DNA of 10,790 nt, taken from positions 1 through 10,790 of the forward strand of contig BQMV01000032.1 of assembly GCA_022181005.1 (NCBI GenBank). The letters are read 5' to 3'. Below, one piece after another: positions 1-6,217 of this stretch. The notes under the pieces were generated by a model that ran no database searches, was not told the DNA's origin, and saw only the letters and a list, made by a program, of their open reading frames with translations. Position 1 is the stretch's first letter. Each line of letters begins with the position of its first letter. The translations under genes were made by a program, and so were the position numbers. The stretch is from Anaerolineaceae bacterium (GTDB lineage Bacteria > Chloroflexota > Anaerolineae > Anaerolineales > Villigracilaceae).

Positions 1-365
1 TTGTCTATGGCGATCGTCGCAGAATCCTCGAGGTCTTGCAAAACCTAGTAGACAACGCCGTTAAGTTTATGGGCGCTCAGCCGGCTCCCCTTATAGAGAT
101 CGGACAAGCGGGCGTAGAGGACGATATGTGCATTTTCTTCGTGCGCGATAACGGCATAGGCATTTCGAGCAAGCACTTTGAGCGGATTTTCGGATTATTC
201 AATAAACTTGACCCTAAATCGGAAGGCACTGGCATTGGGCTGGCGCTCATTAAACGAATTATCGAATTTCACGGCGGTCGGATCTGGGTCGAGAGCGAAG
301 CGGGGCAAGGCTCGACGTTTTACTTCACGCTCCCCGCTCAACCGAAGCCTAATTCTGTACTATAA
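1..365 (+). CDS. Sensor histidine kinase, C-terminal ATPase part (5' truncated)
   Basis: This is the last 120 residues of a two-component sensor kinase; the first complete codon is at base 3 and the gene begins before the window. The visible part is a GHKL-type ATP-binding domain that would phosphorylate a histidine in the missing upstream part. The N box reads QNLVDNAVKF (residues 13-22 of the fragment), the G1 box DNGIGI (49-54), the F box FGLFNKL (63-69) and the G2 box GTGIGLAL (75-82), followed by the usual HGGRIWVES strand. All ATP-binding motifs look intact. The F box and G2 spacing resemble PAS- or phytochrome-linked kinases, but the sensor input is not visible, so the stimulus cannot be named. 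An internal TTG at 36 is not a credible start because it would cut into the N box. The protein ends a few residues after the domain, so there is no receiver domain at the C-terminus. The stop codon lies inside a TATAAT motif that probably serves the next gene. Confidence 0.93.
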   Translation, partial: VYGDRRRILEVLQNLVDNAVKFMGAQPAPLIEIGQAGVEDDMCIFFVRDNGIGISSKHFERIFGLFNKLDPKSEGTGIGLALIKRIIEFHGGRIWVESEAGQGSTFYFTLPAQPKPNSVL

Positions 366-366
366 T
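361..366 (+). promoter_or_regulatory. -10 promoter element for the 396 gene
   Basis: A perfect TATAAT hexamer overlaps the stop codon of the histidine kinase gene and stands 29 nt before the ATG at 396. The -35 region about 17 nt upstream (near TCAACC, 338-343) matches TTGACA poorly. AGGA at 383-386 gives a ribosome binding site 9 nt before the start. The gene at 396 therefore probably has its own promoter instead of depending only on read-through from the kinase. Confidence 0.55.
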
Positions 367-395
367 TAACCATCCTCCTTTTAGGAATTACTATT

Positions 396-1295
396 ATGAA
401 ACATGCTGTTAGCGTTAGTCTCGGTTCTTCCACCCGCAACAAGACAGTCGAAGTTGATTTGTTGGGCGAGACCGTGCGAATTGAACGTATTGGCACAGAC
501 GGCGATGAAGCGAAAGCCCGTCAACTATTCCGAGAAATGGATGGAAAGGTGGATGCGTTCGGCGTCGGCGGGATTGACCTGGGCGTCGCTACGCCTTGGA
601 AGTGGTATCCGCTGTATAGCGCGCTTAAGTTAGTGCAAGATGTAAAGCAGACGCCCTGCGTGGATGGGAATGGCATACGCGAGACGCTTGAAACGCGCGT
701 GATGCAGTGGGTGGAGCGGAAAATTGACGATGAGATTCAGCCTAAAACGGCTTTTCTGGTCGCTGGCATTACGCGCTACGGCATGACTGAGTCGTTCGTC
801 AATGCGGGATACCAATGCGTCTTTGGCGATCTAATGTTCGGATTGGACATTCCTGTGGCAATTCAGTCTATGCGTTCGCTCAACGCTGCCGCCAGAATTT
901 TGATGCCGATCGTGGGGCGGATGCCGCTTAGCATGTTATATCCTACCGGCGAAAAGCAGGAAAAAATTACGCCCAAATACGAAAAATATTATCAAAACAA
1001 TACCGTGACCGGCGGCGACTTCCTTTATGTAAAGCAACATCTGCCAGACGATATGCGCGGCAAGATCATCGTCACTAATACGACCACGTCTGCCGATGTG
1101 GAAGCCCTGAAGCAACGCGGCGTCAAATATCTCGTGACGACGACGCTGGAGTTGGACGGACGCACATTCGGCACGAATATGATGGAAGCGGCGCTGATAG
1201 CCGTCGCCGGTAAAGGACGCGTTTTAACAAATGCCGAACTGAACGATCTCATTGACCGCCTTGGGCTTGAACCGCAACTGCGGAAATTAAATTAG
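396..1295 (+). CDS. Quinate 5-dehydrogenase-like protein of unproven function
   Basis: The protein is 299 residues, soluble, with no signal peptide or membrane segment. Its opening (VSVSLGSS at 5-12, followed by ERIGTDGD at 30-37) and a central YPTGEKQE block (182-189) match, from memory, proteins that databases label 'quinate 5-dehydrogenase' in Chloroflexota and thermophilic Firmicutes. I know of no experiment behind that label. I see no classical GxGxxG dinucleotide-binding motif; the nearest is GVGGID at 56-61. Other distinctive stretches are CVDGNGIRETLE (88-99), FGDLMFGLDIP (143-153) and TNMMEA (260-265). The start is set by ATG with AGGA 9 nt upstream and TATAAT at 361. A nucleotidyltransferase gene follows after 45 nt on the same strand, so the two are probably co-transcribed. 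The family assignment is fairly safe, but the enzymatic name should be treated as provisional. Confidence 0.7.
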   Translation: MKHAVSVSLGSSTRNKTVEVDLLGETVRIERIGTDGDEAKARQLFREMDGKVDAFGVGGIDLGVATPWKWYPLYSALKLVQDVKQTPCVDGNGIRETLETRVMQWVERKIDDEIQPKTAFLVAGITRYGMTESFVNAGYQCVFGDLMFGLDIPVAIQSMRSLNAAARILMPIVGRMPLSMLYPTGEKQEKITPKYEKYYQNNTVTGGDFLYVKQHLPDDMRGKIIVTNTTTSADVEALKQRGVKYLVTTTLELDGRTFGTNMMEAALIAVAGKGRVLTNAELNDLIDRLGLEPQLRKLN

Positions 1296-1340
1296 TCGAA
1301 GCCCGGCGCGCGTTTTTATTACGGCTGATAAGGAGAATAC

Positions 1341-2231
1341 ATGGACGCAATTTTGCTGGCTGGCGGCATACCCAGACCGGAAGACCCTCTCTATTCCTAT
1401 GTAAAAGGCGACGCGAAAGCGCTGGTGGATATCGCGGGTAAACCAATGGTGCAATGGACGTTGGATGCGTTGAACGACTCGCGGCATGTGGATAGAGTGA
1501 TCGTGGCGGGCTTATCGCCTAAAAATCAGTTGCGCAGCGCGAAGCCGTTGCACTATCTGCCAAATCAAGGGCGTATGTTGGCGAACATTGTCGCAGGAAT
1601 CAATAAATCGCTGCAATTGAACAAGAACAGCAAATATGTGCTGGTCGCTTCCTCCGATATCCCTGCGCTTGAAGGACATATGGTGGATTGGCTGGTAGAA
1701 ACCGCCATGCAAACCGAAGACGATTTGTATTACGGCGTATGTCCGCGCGAGGTGATGGAGAAGCGCTACCCCGGTTCGAATCGCACCTATAGCCGCCTCA
1801 AAGATATGGAACTCTGCGGGTCCGATCTTAACCTCTGCCATGTAAGCGTGGCGACCGATCATTTGGACTTGTGGGAATCTCTGTTGGGCGCGCGCAAAAG
1901 TCCATTTAAACAGGCGAGCAAGTTAGGCTTAGGATTGTTGTTTGCGCTGGCAACGCGGCAACTTACGTTGGAGCAGGCGGTGACTCGCGTGAGCGAACGT
2001 ATTGGCATCAAAGGACGCGCGATCATTTGGCCCTATGCCGAACCTTGCATGGATGTGGATAAGCCGCATCAACTTGAATTAATGCGCGAAGACCTTGCTA
2101 AAAAACAGCGCAAACTCAAGCGAAAGACCGTTGTTAAGAAAACGACGACTAAAACAACGAAACGTTCGACTTCCCCTAAGAAGACGACTCGGACGAAGCC
2201 TGCGGCAGCGTCTCGAACTCGCTCCAAATGA
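1341..2231 (+). CDS. MobA-like nucleotidyltransferase with basic C-terminal tail
   Basis: This is a 296-residue NTP-transferase-fold protein expected to join a nucleoside triphosphate to a phosphorylated acceptor, releasing pyrophosphate. It begins with the LLAGG strand-loop (5-9). The usual GxGxRM loop is replaced by a longer IPRPEDPLYSYVKGDA segment (10-25) before the lysine-bearing KALVDIAGKPM (26-36). SSDIPAL (104-110) supplies the probable metal-binding Asp106, and CMDVDKPHQLELM (236-248) a second acidic site and the usual closing helix. Residues 254-296 form an appended tail in which 19 of 43 residues are Lys or Arg, with many Thr, resembling a histone H1 tail and probably disordered. 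The start is ATG with AAGGAG (1330-1335) 5 nt upstream. The stop overlaps the next start as ATGA. Substrate is unknown; a sugar, cyclitol or alcohol phosphate is possible given the PAP2 neighbour. Confidence 0.82.
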   Translation: MDAILLAGGIPRPEDPLYSYVKGDAKALVDIAGKPMVQWTLDALNDSRHVDRVIVAGLSPKNQLRSAKPLHYLPNQGRMLANIVAGINKSLQLNKNSKYVLVASSDIPALEGHMVDWLVETAMQTEDDLYYGVCPREVMEKRYPGSNRTYSRLKDMELCGSDLNLCHVSVATDHLDLWESLLGARKSPFKQASKLGLGLLFALATRQLTLEQAVTRVSERIGIKGRAIIWPYAEPCMDVDKPHQLELMREDLAKKQRKLKRKTVVKKTTTKTTKRSTSPKKTTRTKPAAASRTRSK

Positions 2232-2788
2232 GTCTGCGCGCCTTTCTCGAATGGGACGCGCGCGCTTCCGAACGAATACGCGTAGCTGAAAAACCGGGCG
2301 TAGTGCGTTCCATTGCGGTATTTTTCGCGCATTCGGGCGATTCTTGGTTTTGGGGCATTGCCATGATCCTGCTCTGGCGATCGGGGAATTCATTCTGGAA
2401 AGAATGGGCTGTCGTGCAGTTTGCAGGCATCAGCGTTCTGGCGGCATTGGTAATGGGGATTAAATTCATCGTGCGACGCAGGCGACCCGAAGGCGAATGG
2501 GGCAGTGTCTATCGAAATACCGATCCGCATTCGTTCCCGTCGGGGCATGCTGCGCGTTCGTTTCTAATCGCTACGCTGGCAGCCGGGCTCGGACCTATTG
2601 AGTTAGCGATTATTTTATGGATTTGGGCTCCGCTGGTCGCCTTGGCGCGCGTAGCGATGGGAGTGCATTACGCTTCAGATATTATTGCCGGCGCGGCGCT
2701 CGGCGCGTTCTTCGCTTTAGCAACGTTGCGATTGTATCAACCGTTTTTGTTGTGGGCGTCTCATCTCATCGGCGTTGCTTTTTGGTGA
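2228..2788 (+). CDS. PAP2-family phosphatase, membrane-bound
   Basis: This 186-residue integral membrane protein carries the three PAP2 (type 2 phosphatidic acid phosphatase) signatures: K79-x6-R86-P87, the SFPSGH block with His107, and R141-x5-H147 followed by Asp151. The third motif reads ARVAMGVHYASD, with Ala in place of the frequent Ser before Arg141, a common variation. Members remove phosphate from lipid phosphates or polyprenyl diphosphates through a phosphohistidine intermediate. Hydrophobic stretches near 41-51, 62-80, 111-135 and 153-168 suggest about five or six membrane passes. The ATG overlaps the stop of the nucleotidyltransferase gene by 4 nt and has no clear Shine-Dalgarno sequence, so translation is probably coupled. 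The context suggests an activated headgroup or lipid carrier pathway, but the substrate cannot be read from the sequence. Confidence 0.92.
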   Translation: MSLRAFLEWDARASERIRVAEKPGVVRSIAVFFAHSGDSWFWGIAMILLWRSGNSFWKEWAVVQFAGISVLAALVMGIKFIVRRRRPEGEWGSVYRNTDPHSFPSGHAARSFLIATLAAGLGPIELAIILWIWAPLVALARVAMGVHYASDIIAGAALGAFFALATLRLYQPFLLWASHLIGVAFW

Positions 2789-2867
2789 TAGATTGCTATG
2801 GGGGAGACAGCCGTGCGACTACCGCGTTGAGGATAATCCGGTAGTTGGTAAGGCAGTTTCCAGAGCG
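2789..2867. other. Convergent intergenic spacer with weak stem-loop
   Basis: This 79-nt gap separates two genes that point at each other. It contains an inverted repeat, ACTACCG (2818-2824) and CGGTAGT (2839-2845), with a 14-nt loop. No run of T follows on either strand, so it is at best a weak candidate for a bidirectional transcription end. I see no coding potential here. Confidence 0.3.
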
Positions 2868-3329
2868 TTAACTTTTAACTTGCGCCGCGTGTTCTTCTAT
2901 GTGCGCGATACCGCGTTCAACCCAGGCTTGCGGCGTAAGCCCGTCGCCCAGCGTAACGTGATTAGACACGCGCTTCCACGCTTCAGCGGGCAGTTCATTC
3001 AAGAATTCTGCCAGAGTGCGAACGTCGGTTATAAAATCATCCAACATTTGATTAAGCGATTCATTTGGATCGTAATGTTCGGCGGCGTACGCGACGCCAT
3101 CGAAGTTCTCAAAGGTGGGAATGTTTTCAGCGACTGTGCGACGCGTGCGCGCCGCATATACGAGCCGATGCACATCGCGGGTGTGTGCGGCAACCTGATG
3201 CGCGTTCCAGCCGCCTGCTTCTAACGGCGCGAAAGGATCGTTGACGGCAAGGCATGCTGAGCGAAATTCCTCCGCTACGGCGAGCAATTTCTCGATCAAT
3301 TGGCTGCGATATTTCTGTAACTCTTTCAT
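2868..3329 (-). CDS. DinB-like helical bundle protein
   Basis: This 153-residue soluble protein belongs by motif to the DinB / maleylpyruvate isomerase N-terminal superfamily, four-helix bundles that usually bind a divalent metal through three histidines. Candidate ligands lie in WNAHQVAAHTRDVH (41-54; His44, His49 and His54 are available) and GIAHIEEH near the C-terminus (His143, His147). Some members are thiol-dependent transferases (bacillithiol or mycothiol S-transferases), but most are uncharacterised and nothing here fixes the substrate. The ATG at 3329-3327 has GGAGG (3338-3334) 4 nt upstream and overlaps the TGA of the preceding M23 peptidase gene, so the two are probably made from one mRNA. 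Length fits the family. Confidence 0.78.
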   Translation of the reverse strand: MKELQKYRSQLIEKLLAVAEEFRSACLAVNDPFAPLEAGGWNAHQVAAHTRDVHRLVYAARTRRTVAENIPTFENFDGVAYAAEHYDPNESLNQMLDDFITDVRTLAEFLNELPAEAWKRVSNHVTLGDGLTPQAWVERGIAHIEEHAAQVKS

Positions 3330-4039
3330 TCATCCTCCATTGATTCGCATACAGGAATGCGATTGCGATTCTCGCTGGCGTTGAGCGGCAAGCCCAAATA
3401 AGGCGAGGGATCGAGCGTATTTTTGATGTTCAGCTCGCTCTCGAACTTTCCCACGTCATCACTTTTGACGATTGAAAAGTGCAGGTGTACGCCGACAGGG
3501 TTGTTAGGATCGCCCGAATAATCTCCTTGGTAACCGAGCAGCGTCCCCGCTTCGATCGGTCGCTCTGATGCGCCGGCCGGAAACTCTTCTACGATAAATG
3601 AATTGCCGAAGCGATCCGCCATGTGCGTATAGTATAGCCAGATTTGTTGTCCGGGGTGGAGCGGGTCGTTTGGCACGCGTACGATGACCGCAGATTTCCA
3701 TTCCGGTAGACGGGTGAGGTAGCCGGGATAAGCCGAGATCACGCGAGTAAGTCCAGCCTCTGCGCCTCCGAAGACGTCAATCCCTTGATGCGCATGGTTA
3801 ATTCTGAAAGAATCACCCCACAAGAAGCCGACGAATCCGTCAGTGGGAAAGAGAAAGGAGGCAGCCCCACACTTTGAACCGGCGGTTAGGCTCCAGTCAG
3901 GATATGACGCGGGGCGGTTTATCCACATACGAAATTTGATGATACGTTCCGTCTGGGGACGATACAGCAAATATGCCGCGGCGAGGACGGCGACGATAGA
4001 CGTCGCGACGATGGCGATTGTGAAAGCGCGTTTTGACAT
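3326..4039 (-). CDS. M23-family metallopeptidase, membrane-anchored
   Basis: This 237-residue protein has an N-terminal membrane anchor (about residues 7-26, after MSKR) and an extracytoplasmic M23/LytM peptidase domain. Zinc ligands and catalytic residues are all visible: His84 and Asp88 in HQGIDVFG, His139 in YYTHMAD, and His185 and His187 in GVHLHFS. Active M23 enzymes cut peptide cross-links in peptidoglycan or other glycine-containing peptides, so a cell-wall remodelling role is likely. There is no LysM or SH3 binding domain. The start at 4039 has no Shine-Dalgarno sequence, but a perfect TATAAT on the minus strand ends 8 nt before it, which places the expected transcription start at or next to the ATG; the mRNA is probably leaderless. 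The gene overlaps the downstream DinB-like gene by 4 nt. Confidence 0.9.
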   Translation of the reverse strand: MSKRAFTIAIVATSIVAVLAAAYLLYRPQTERIIKFRMWINRPASYPDWSLTAGSKCGAASFLFPTDGFVGFLWGDSFRINHAHQGIDVFGGAEAGLTRVISAYPGYLTRLPEWKSAVIVRVPNDPLHPGQQIWLYYTHMADRFGNSFIVEEFPAGASERPIEAGTLLGYQGDYSGDPNNPVGVHLHFSIVKSDDVGKFESELNIKNTLDPSPYLGLPLNASENRNRIPVCESMEDE

Positions 4040-4047
4040 CGCGCCGA

Positions 4048-4053
4048 ATTATA
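4048..4053 (-). promoter_or_regulatory. -10 element of the M23 gene, leaderless arrangement
   Basis: TATAAT on the minus strand is followed by only 8 nt (TCGGCGCG) before the ATG at 4039. Transcription normally begins 6-8 nt past the -10 hexamer, so the mRNA would start at or one base before the start codon. No purine-rich ribosome binding site fits in the interval. I cannot identify a good -35. Confidence 0.6.
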
Positions 4054-4093
4054 CCCATAAGCGCTAAAGAGCGTTCTGACCTGAGCGAGCGAG

Positions 4094-4099
4094 TATAAT
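4094..4099 (+). promoter_or_regulatory. -10 element of the BMP lipoprotein gene
   Basis: A perfect TATAAT lies 28 nt before the GTG start at 4128 and is divergent from the M23 promoter, the two hexamers being 40 nt apart. No convincing -35 is seen. A Shine-Dalgarno GGAG (4118-4121) stands 6 nt before the GTG, so this transcript would have a normal short leader. Confidence 0.55.
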
Positions 4100-4127
4100 T
4101 CGCCCATTCTATTCATTGGAGAAAAAA

Positions 4128-5165
4128 GTGCGTCAACGATTTACGATTTTCTTGATCATTATGGCGGTGGCAATGAGTGCATGCGGCGGAAATGAGCCCG
4201 CTCAAACGCCTACGCCGCGTCCTTCGGAAACGCCAATTGTCCCGCCTACGCCCACTTCCACGCCTACCGTGCCGCTTGCGATTTTGGTTTTGCCCGCCGA
4301 TCTTGATCCTGAAATTTCGGAGCTTTATCAAAAAACGGTCTATGATCTAGCGCAGGCTTCAGACATGCGCTTTCAGGTGAGGAATTCATTGGACGTGGAC
4401 GATTTGACGGAGCCTGGTTTGCGGATCGTGATTGCGCTTCCGCCTGACCCGGGCGTTGTTGCGCTTGCCGCCGCTGCGCCGCAGGTGCAATTCTTAGCGC
4501 TGAACATCCCGGATGTTTCTGCCGGAGGAAACGTGAGCGCGCTTGCCCATTCTTCACAATTAGATATTATCGCTTTTCTGGCTGGGTATACGGCGGCGCT
4601 GGTTACGGATGAATACCATATTGGCATGATCTTGCCGAAGGATGACCCCGATGCGAAGCGTTCCGCAGCGGCGTTCCGCAATGGGATGATCTACTATTGC
4701 GGATTGTGTCGGGTGATCTATTTTCCCGCTTTTTGCCTCGTCGAAAATCTTCAGCCTTGTTATCCGCAAAATATCGAAATCCCAGCGGAAGAAGACCCTG
4801 CGCGCTATAATCCCTACGCCGATTACCTGATTCTCCAAAGAGACGTGGACACTATCTTTGTTCATCCCAGCGTGGCGACGCCCGATTTACTGACGTATAT
4901 CGGCGTTACCGGCGATTGGCTGATCGGCGCGGCGACTCCCGAGGAACGCCCGGGCGGATGGATTATGACGATCCAGCCGGACGAGATCAAGGCGATTCAA
5001 AGCGTTTGGTTGCAGTTGGCGGGCGGGCAGGGCGGGCTTACAGTTCAATCGCCTTTGAGCCTAAGCGATATTGACGCGACCCTGCTTTCGCCTGGAGAAC
5101 AACGCCTCGTGCAAGAGACTTTGGATGCTTTGCAACAAGGGCGTATTAACACGGCGAACCCTTAA
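4128..5165 (+). CDS. BMP/PnrA-like substrate-binding lipoprotein
   Basis: I choose GTG at 4128 because GGAG sits 6 nt before it; an upstream TTG at 4116 would have no site. The 345-residue product opens with a lipoprotein signal: basic MRQR, a hydrophobic core, and MSAC with the lipidated Cys19. A Thr/Pro-rich linker (about 27-48) then leads to a periplasmic-binding-protein fold of the basic membrane protein type (BMP/PnrA), whose characterised members bind purine nucleosides for ABC import. Family-like stretches include AFLAGYTAAL (149-158), IGMILPKDDPDAKRSAAAFRNG (165-186, split by the hinge) and the DTIFVHPSVATPD strand (241-253). The middle holds four cysteines (191, 194, 203, 211), unusual for an exported binding protein. 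No permease or ATPase genes are adjacent, so its transporter is elsewhere, or it is a sensor. Ligand unknown. Confidence 0.83.
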   Translation: MRQRFTIFLIIMAVAMSACGGNEPAQTPTPRPSETPIVPPTPTSTPTVPLAILVLPADLDPEISELYQKTVYDLAQASDMRFQVRNSLDVDDLTEPGLRIVIALPPDPGVVALAAAAPQVQFLALNIPDVSAGGNVSALAHSSQLDIIAFLAGYTAALVTDEYHIGMILPKDDPDAKRSAAAFRNGMIYYCGLCRVIYFPAFCLVENLQPCYPQNIEIPAEEDPARYNPYADYLILQRDVDTIFVHPSVATPDLLTYIGVTGDWLIGAATPEERPGGWIMTIQPDEIKAIQSVWLQLAGGQGGLTVQSPLSLSDIDATLLSPGEQRLVQETLDALQQGRINTANP

Positions 5166-5218
5166 ACGCGCTCCCTTGAGCCTGTGAATTGGATGAATTT
5201 ATTTTCAACAATGTCTGC

Positions 5219-5224
5219 TATACT
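5219..5224 (+). promoter_or_regulatory. -10 element for the zinc-ribbon/HAD pair
   Basis: TATACT is 34 nt before the ATG at 5259, in the 93-nt gap after the lipoprotein gene. The -35 is not recognisable. AAGGAG (5248-5253) stands 5 nt before the ATG. The 10-mer GATAAGGAGA around this site also occurs before the gene at 1341. No hairpin terminator for the lipoprotein gene is evident in the gap. Confidence 0.4.
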
Positions 5225-5258
5225 CATTACCGCTCGTTTTGACAGATAAGGAGATGTC

Positions 5259-5621
5259 ATGAATATTAAATGTGCGTTTTGCCAAACGCCCTATACCCTC
5301 AGCCGCATACAGATGATTGACGCTCTGCAGAAAATGGACGCTGAGAAATTAACGCATTACGACGCGCACTGTCCGCGTTGCCGACGCTCCACGCGCGTGG
5401 AACGCAAACGGGTGGAAATGTTCTTCCCGAACTGGCGTGAAGCGTTAAAACAACTTGAAGCGGAGATGCAGGCGCATCCGCAGCCTGAAGCGTCATCGGC
5501 GGTAGAATCTAGACCCGATGCCGCGAAGCAAAAGGAACCTAAGAAGGCGAAACCGCAATCTGCGCCCAAGCCTGCGGCGAAGAAGACCGAAAAGACGAAA
5601 TCCGCGGCAAAAAAGAAATGA
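5259..5621 (+). CDS. Zinc-ribbon protein with lysine-rich tail
   Basis: This 120-residue protein has two CxxC knuckles, KCAFC (Cys5, Cys8) and HCPRC (Cys38, Cys41), which together would hold one zinc ion in a ribbon about 45 residues long. A short helix-forming segment follows (55-70, FFPNWREALKQLEAEM region), then a low-complexity tail. From residue 90 to the end 13 of 31 residues are Lys, interspersed with Ala, Pro and Thr in AAKK-type repeats. The composition resembles histone-H1-like bacterial tails and suggests nucleic acid or other polyanion binding. I do not recognise a named family. ATG with AAGGAG 5 nt upstream is a strong start. The stop overlaps the HAD hydrolase start as ATGA, so the two are translated together. 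Confidence 0.8.
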   Translation: MNIKCAFCQTPYTLSRIQMIDALQKMDAEKLTHYDAHCPRCRRSTRVERKRVEMFFPNWREALKQLEAEMQAHPQPEASSAVESRPDAAKQKEPKKAKPQSAPKPAAKKTEKTKSAAKKK

Positions 5622-6217
5622 CAATTCGCGCCGTTTTCTTCGACTTGGGCGGGGTGATCCTTCGCACGGAATATCAAGCGCCGCGGCAGGCTCTTGCCGA
5701 GCGCTTTAGCATGGACTATGCCGATATTGATAAACTCGTCTTCCGGAGCGCGTCCGCCGCGCGCGCCTCAGTAGGGGAGATCTCGGAAGCGGAACACTGG
5801 CTGAATGTGGCGCAGACGCTCAAACTTCCAGCGAGCGAATCGGAACGTTTGCAAAAAGAGTTTTTTGCCGGCGATGTGATTGATCGCGAAATTGTGGCGT
5901 TTTTACGCTCTATTAAATCTACGCACACGACCGGGCTGATCAGCAACGCCTGGAGCGATTTGCGCAGTTATATCGTTCGCGAGAAGTTCGATGATGCTTT
6001 TCATTTCATGGTCATTTCGGCAGAGGCGGGCGTTGCAAAGCCGGCTGAGAAGATTTATCGAATTGCGTTGGAGCAAGCTCAGGTTCAGCCGAATGAGGCG
6101 GCATTCGTAGATGATGTGCAGGAAAATATCGACGCCTGCGAGAGTCTTGGCATGTTGGGAATCCGTTTCACTGATTCTGAGTCGACGCTGAAGCGGCTTA
6201 AGATCATTTTGTCGTGA
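5618..6217 (+). CDS. HAD-superfamily hydrolase (subfamily IA type)
   Basis: This 199-residue protein has all four HAD regions: FFDLGGV with the nucleophile Asp9, LISNAWSD (108-114 region) as motif II, Lys141 in VAKPAEKIY as motif III, and FVDDVQENIDACESLGM (Asp165, Asp166) as motif IV. An alpha-helical cap occupies about residues 18-95. The second acidic residue of the usual DxD is Gly11. That change is common in the 'FDLGGV' subgroup related to YihX and the epoxide hydrolase N-terminal phosphatase, and could lower or alter catalysis. Substrates of such enzymes are usually small phosphorylated metabolites; this one cannot be named. The start overlaps the zinc-ribbon gene by 4 nt. The 3' end overlaps the convergent deacetylase gene by 14 nt. 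Confidence 0.9.
   Translation: MTIRAVFFDLGGVILRTEYQAPRQALAERFSMDYADIDKLVFRSASAARASVGEISEAEHWLNVAQTLKLPASESERLQKEFFAGDVIDREIVAFLRSIKSTHTTGLISNAWSDLRSYIVREKFDDAFHFMVISAEAGVAKPAEKIYRIALEQAQVQPNEAAFVDDVQENIDACESLGMLGIRFTDSESTLKRLKIILS

Noticed and set aside
372..388. Small TCCT/AGGA hairpin that could hide the ribosome binding site of the 396 gene
   Set aside because: Only four base pairs; too weak to claim as regulation.
1296..1330. GC-rich stretch followed by TTTTT between the first two operon genes, as a possible terminator
   Set aside because: The GC-rich part does not fold into a convincing stem, and the next gene seems to be in the same unit.
2800..2860. Possible tRNA-like fold in the convergent spacer
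   Set aside because: No GGTTCGA-type T-arm, no acceptor stem pairing and no CCA-compatible end.
2775..3224. 149-codon plus-strand open frame opposite the DinB-like gene
   Set aside because: The minus strand has a conserved metal-binding pattern and strong Shine-Dalgarno; the plus frame shows no family features.
4116..4127. TTG start for the BMP lipoprotein
   Set aside because: The GGAG at 4118-4121 would lie inside the coding region; it is correctly placed for the GTG at 4128.
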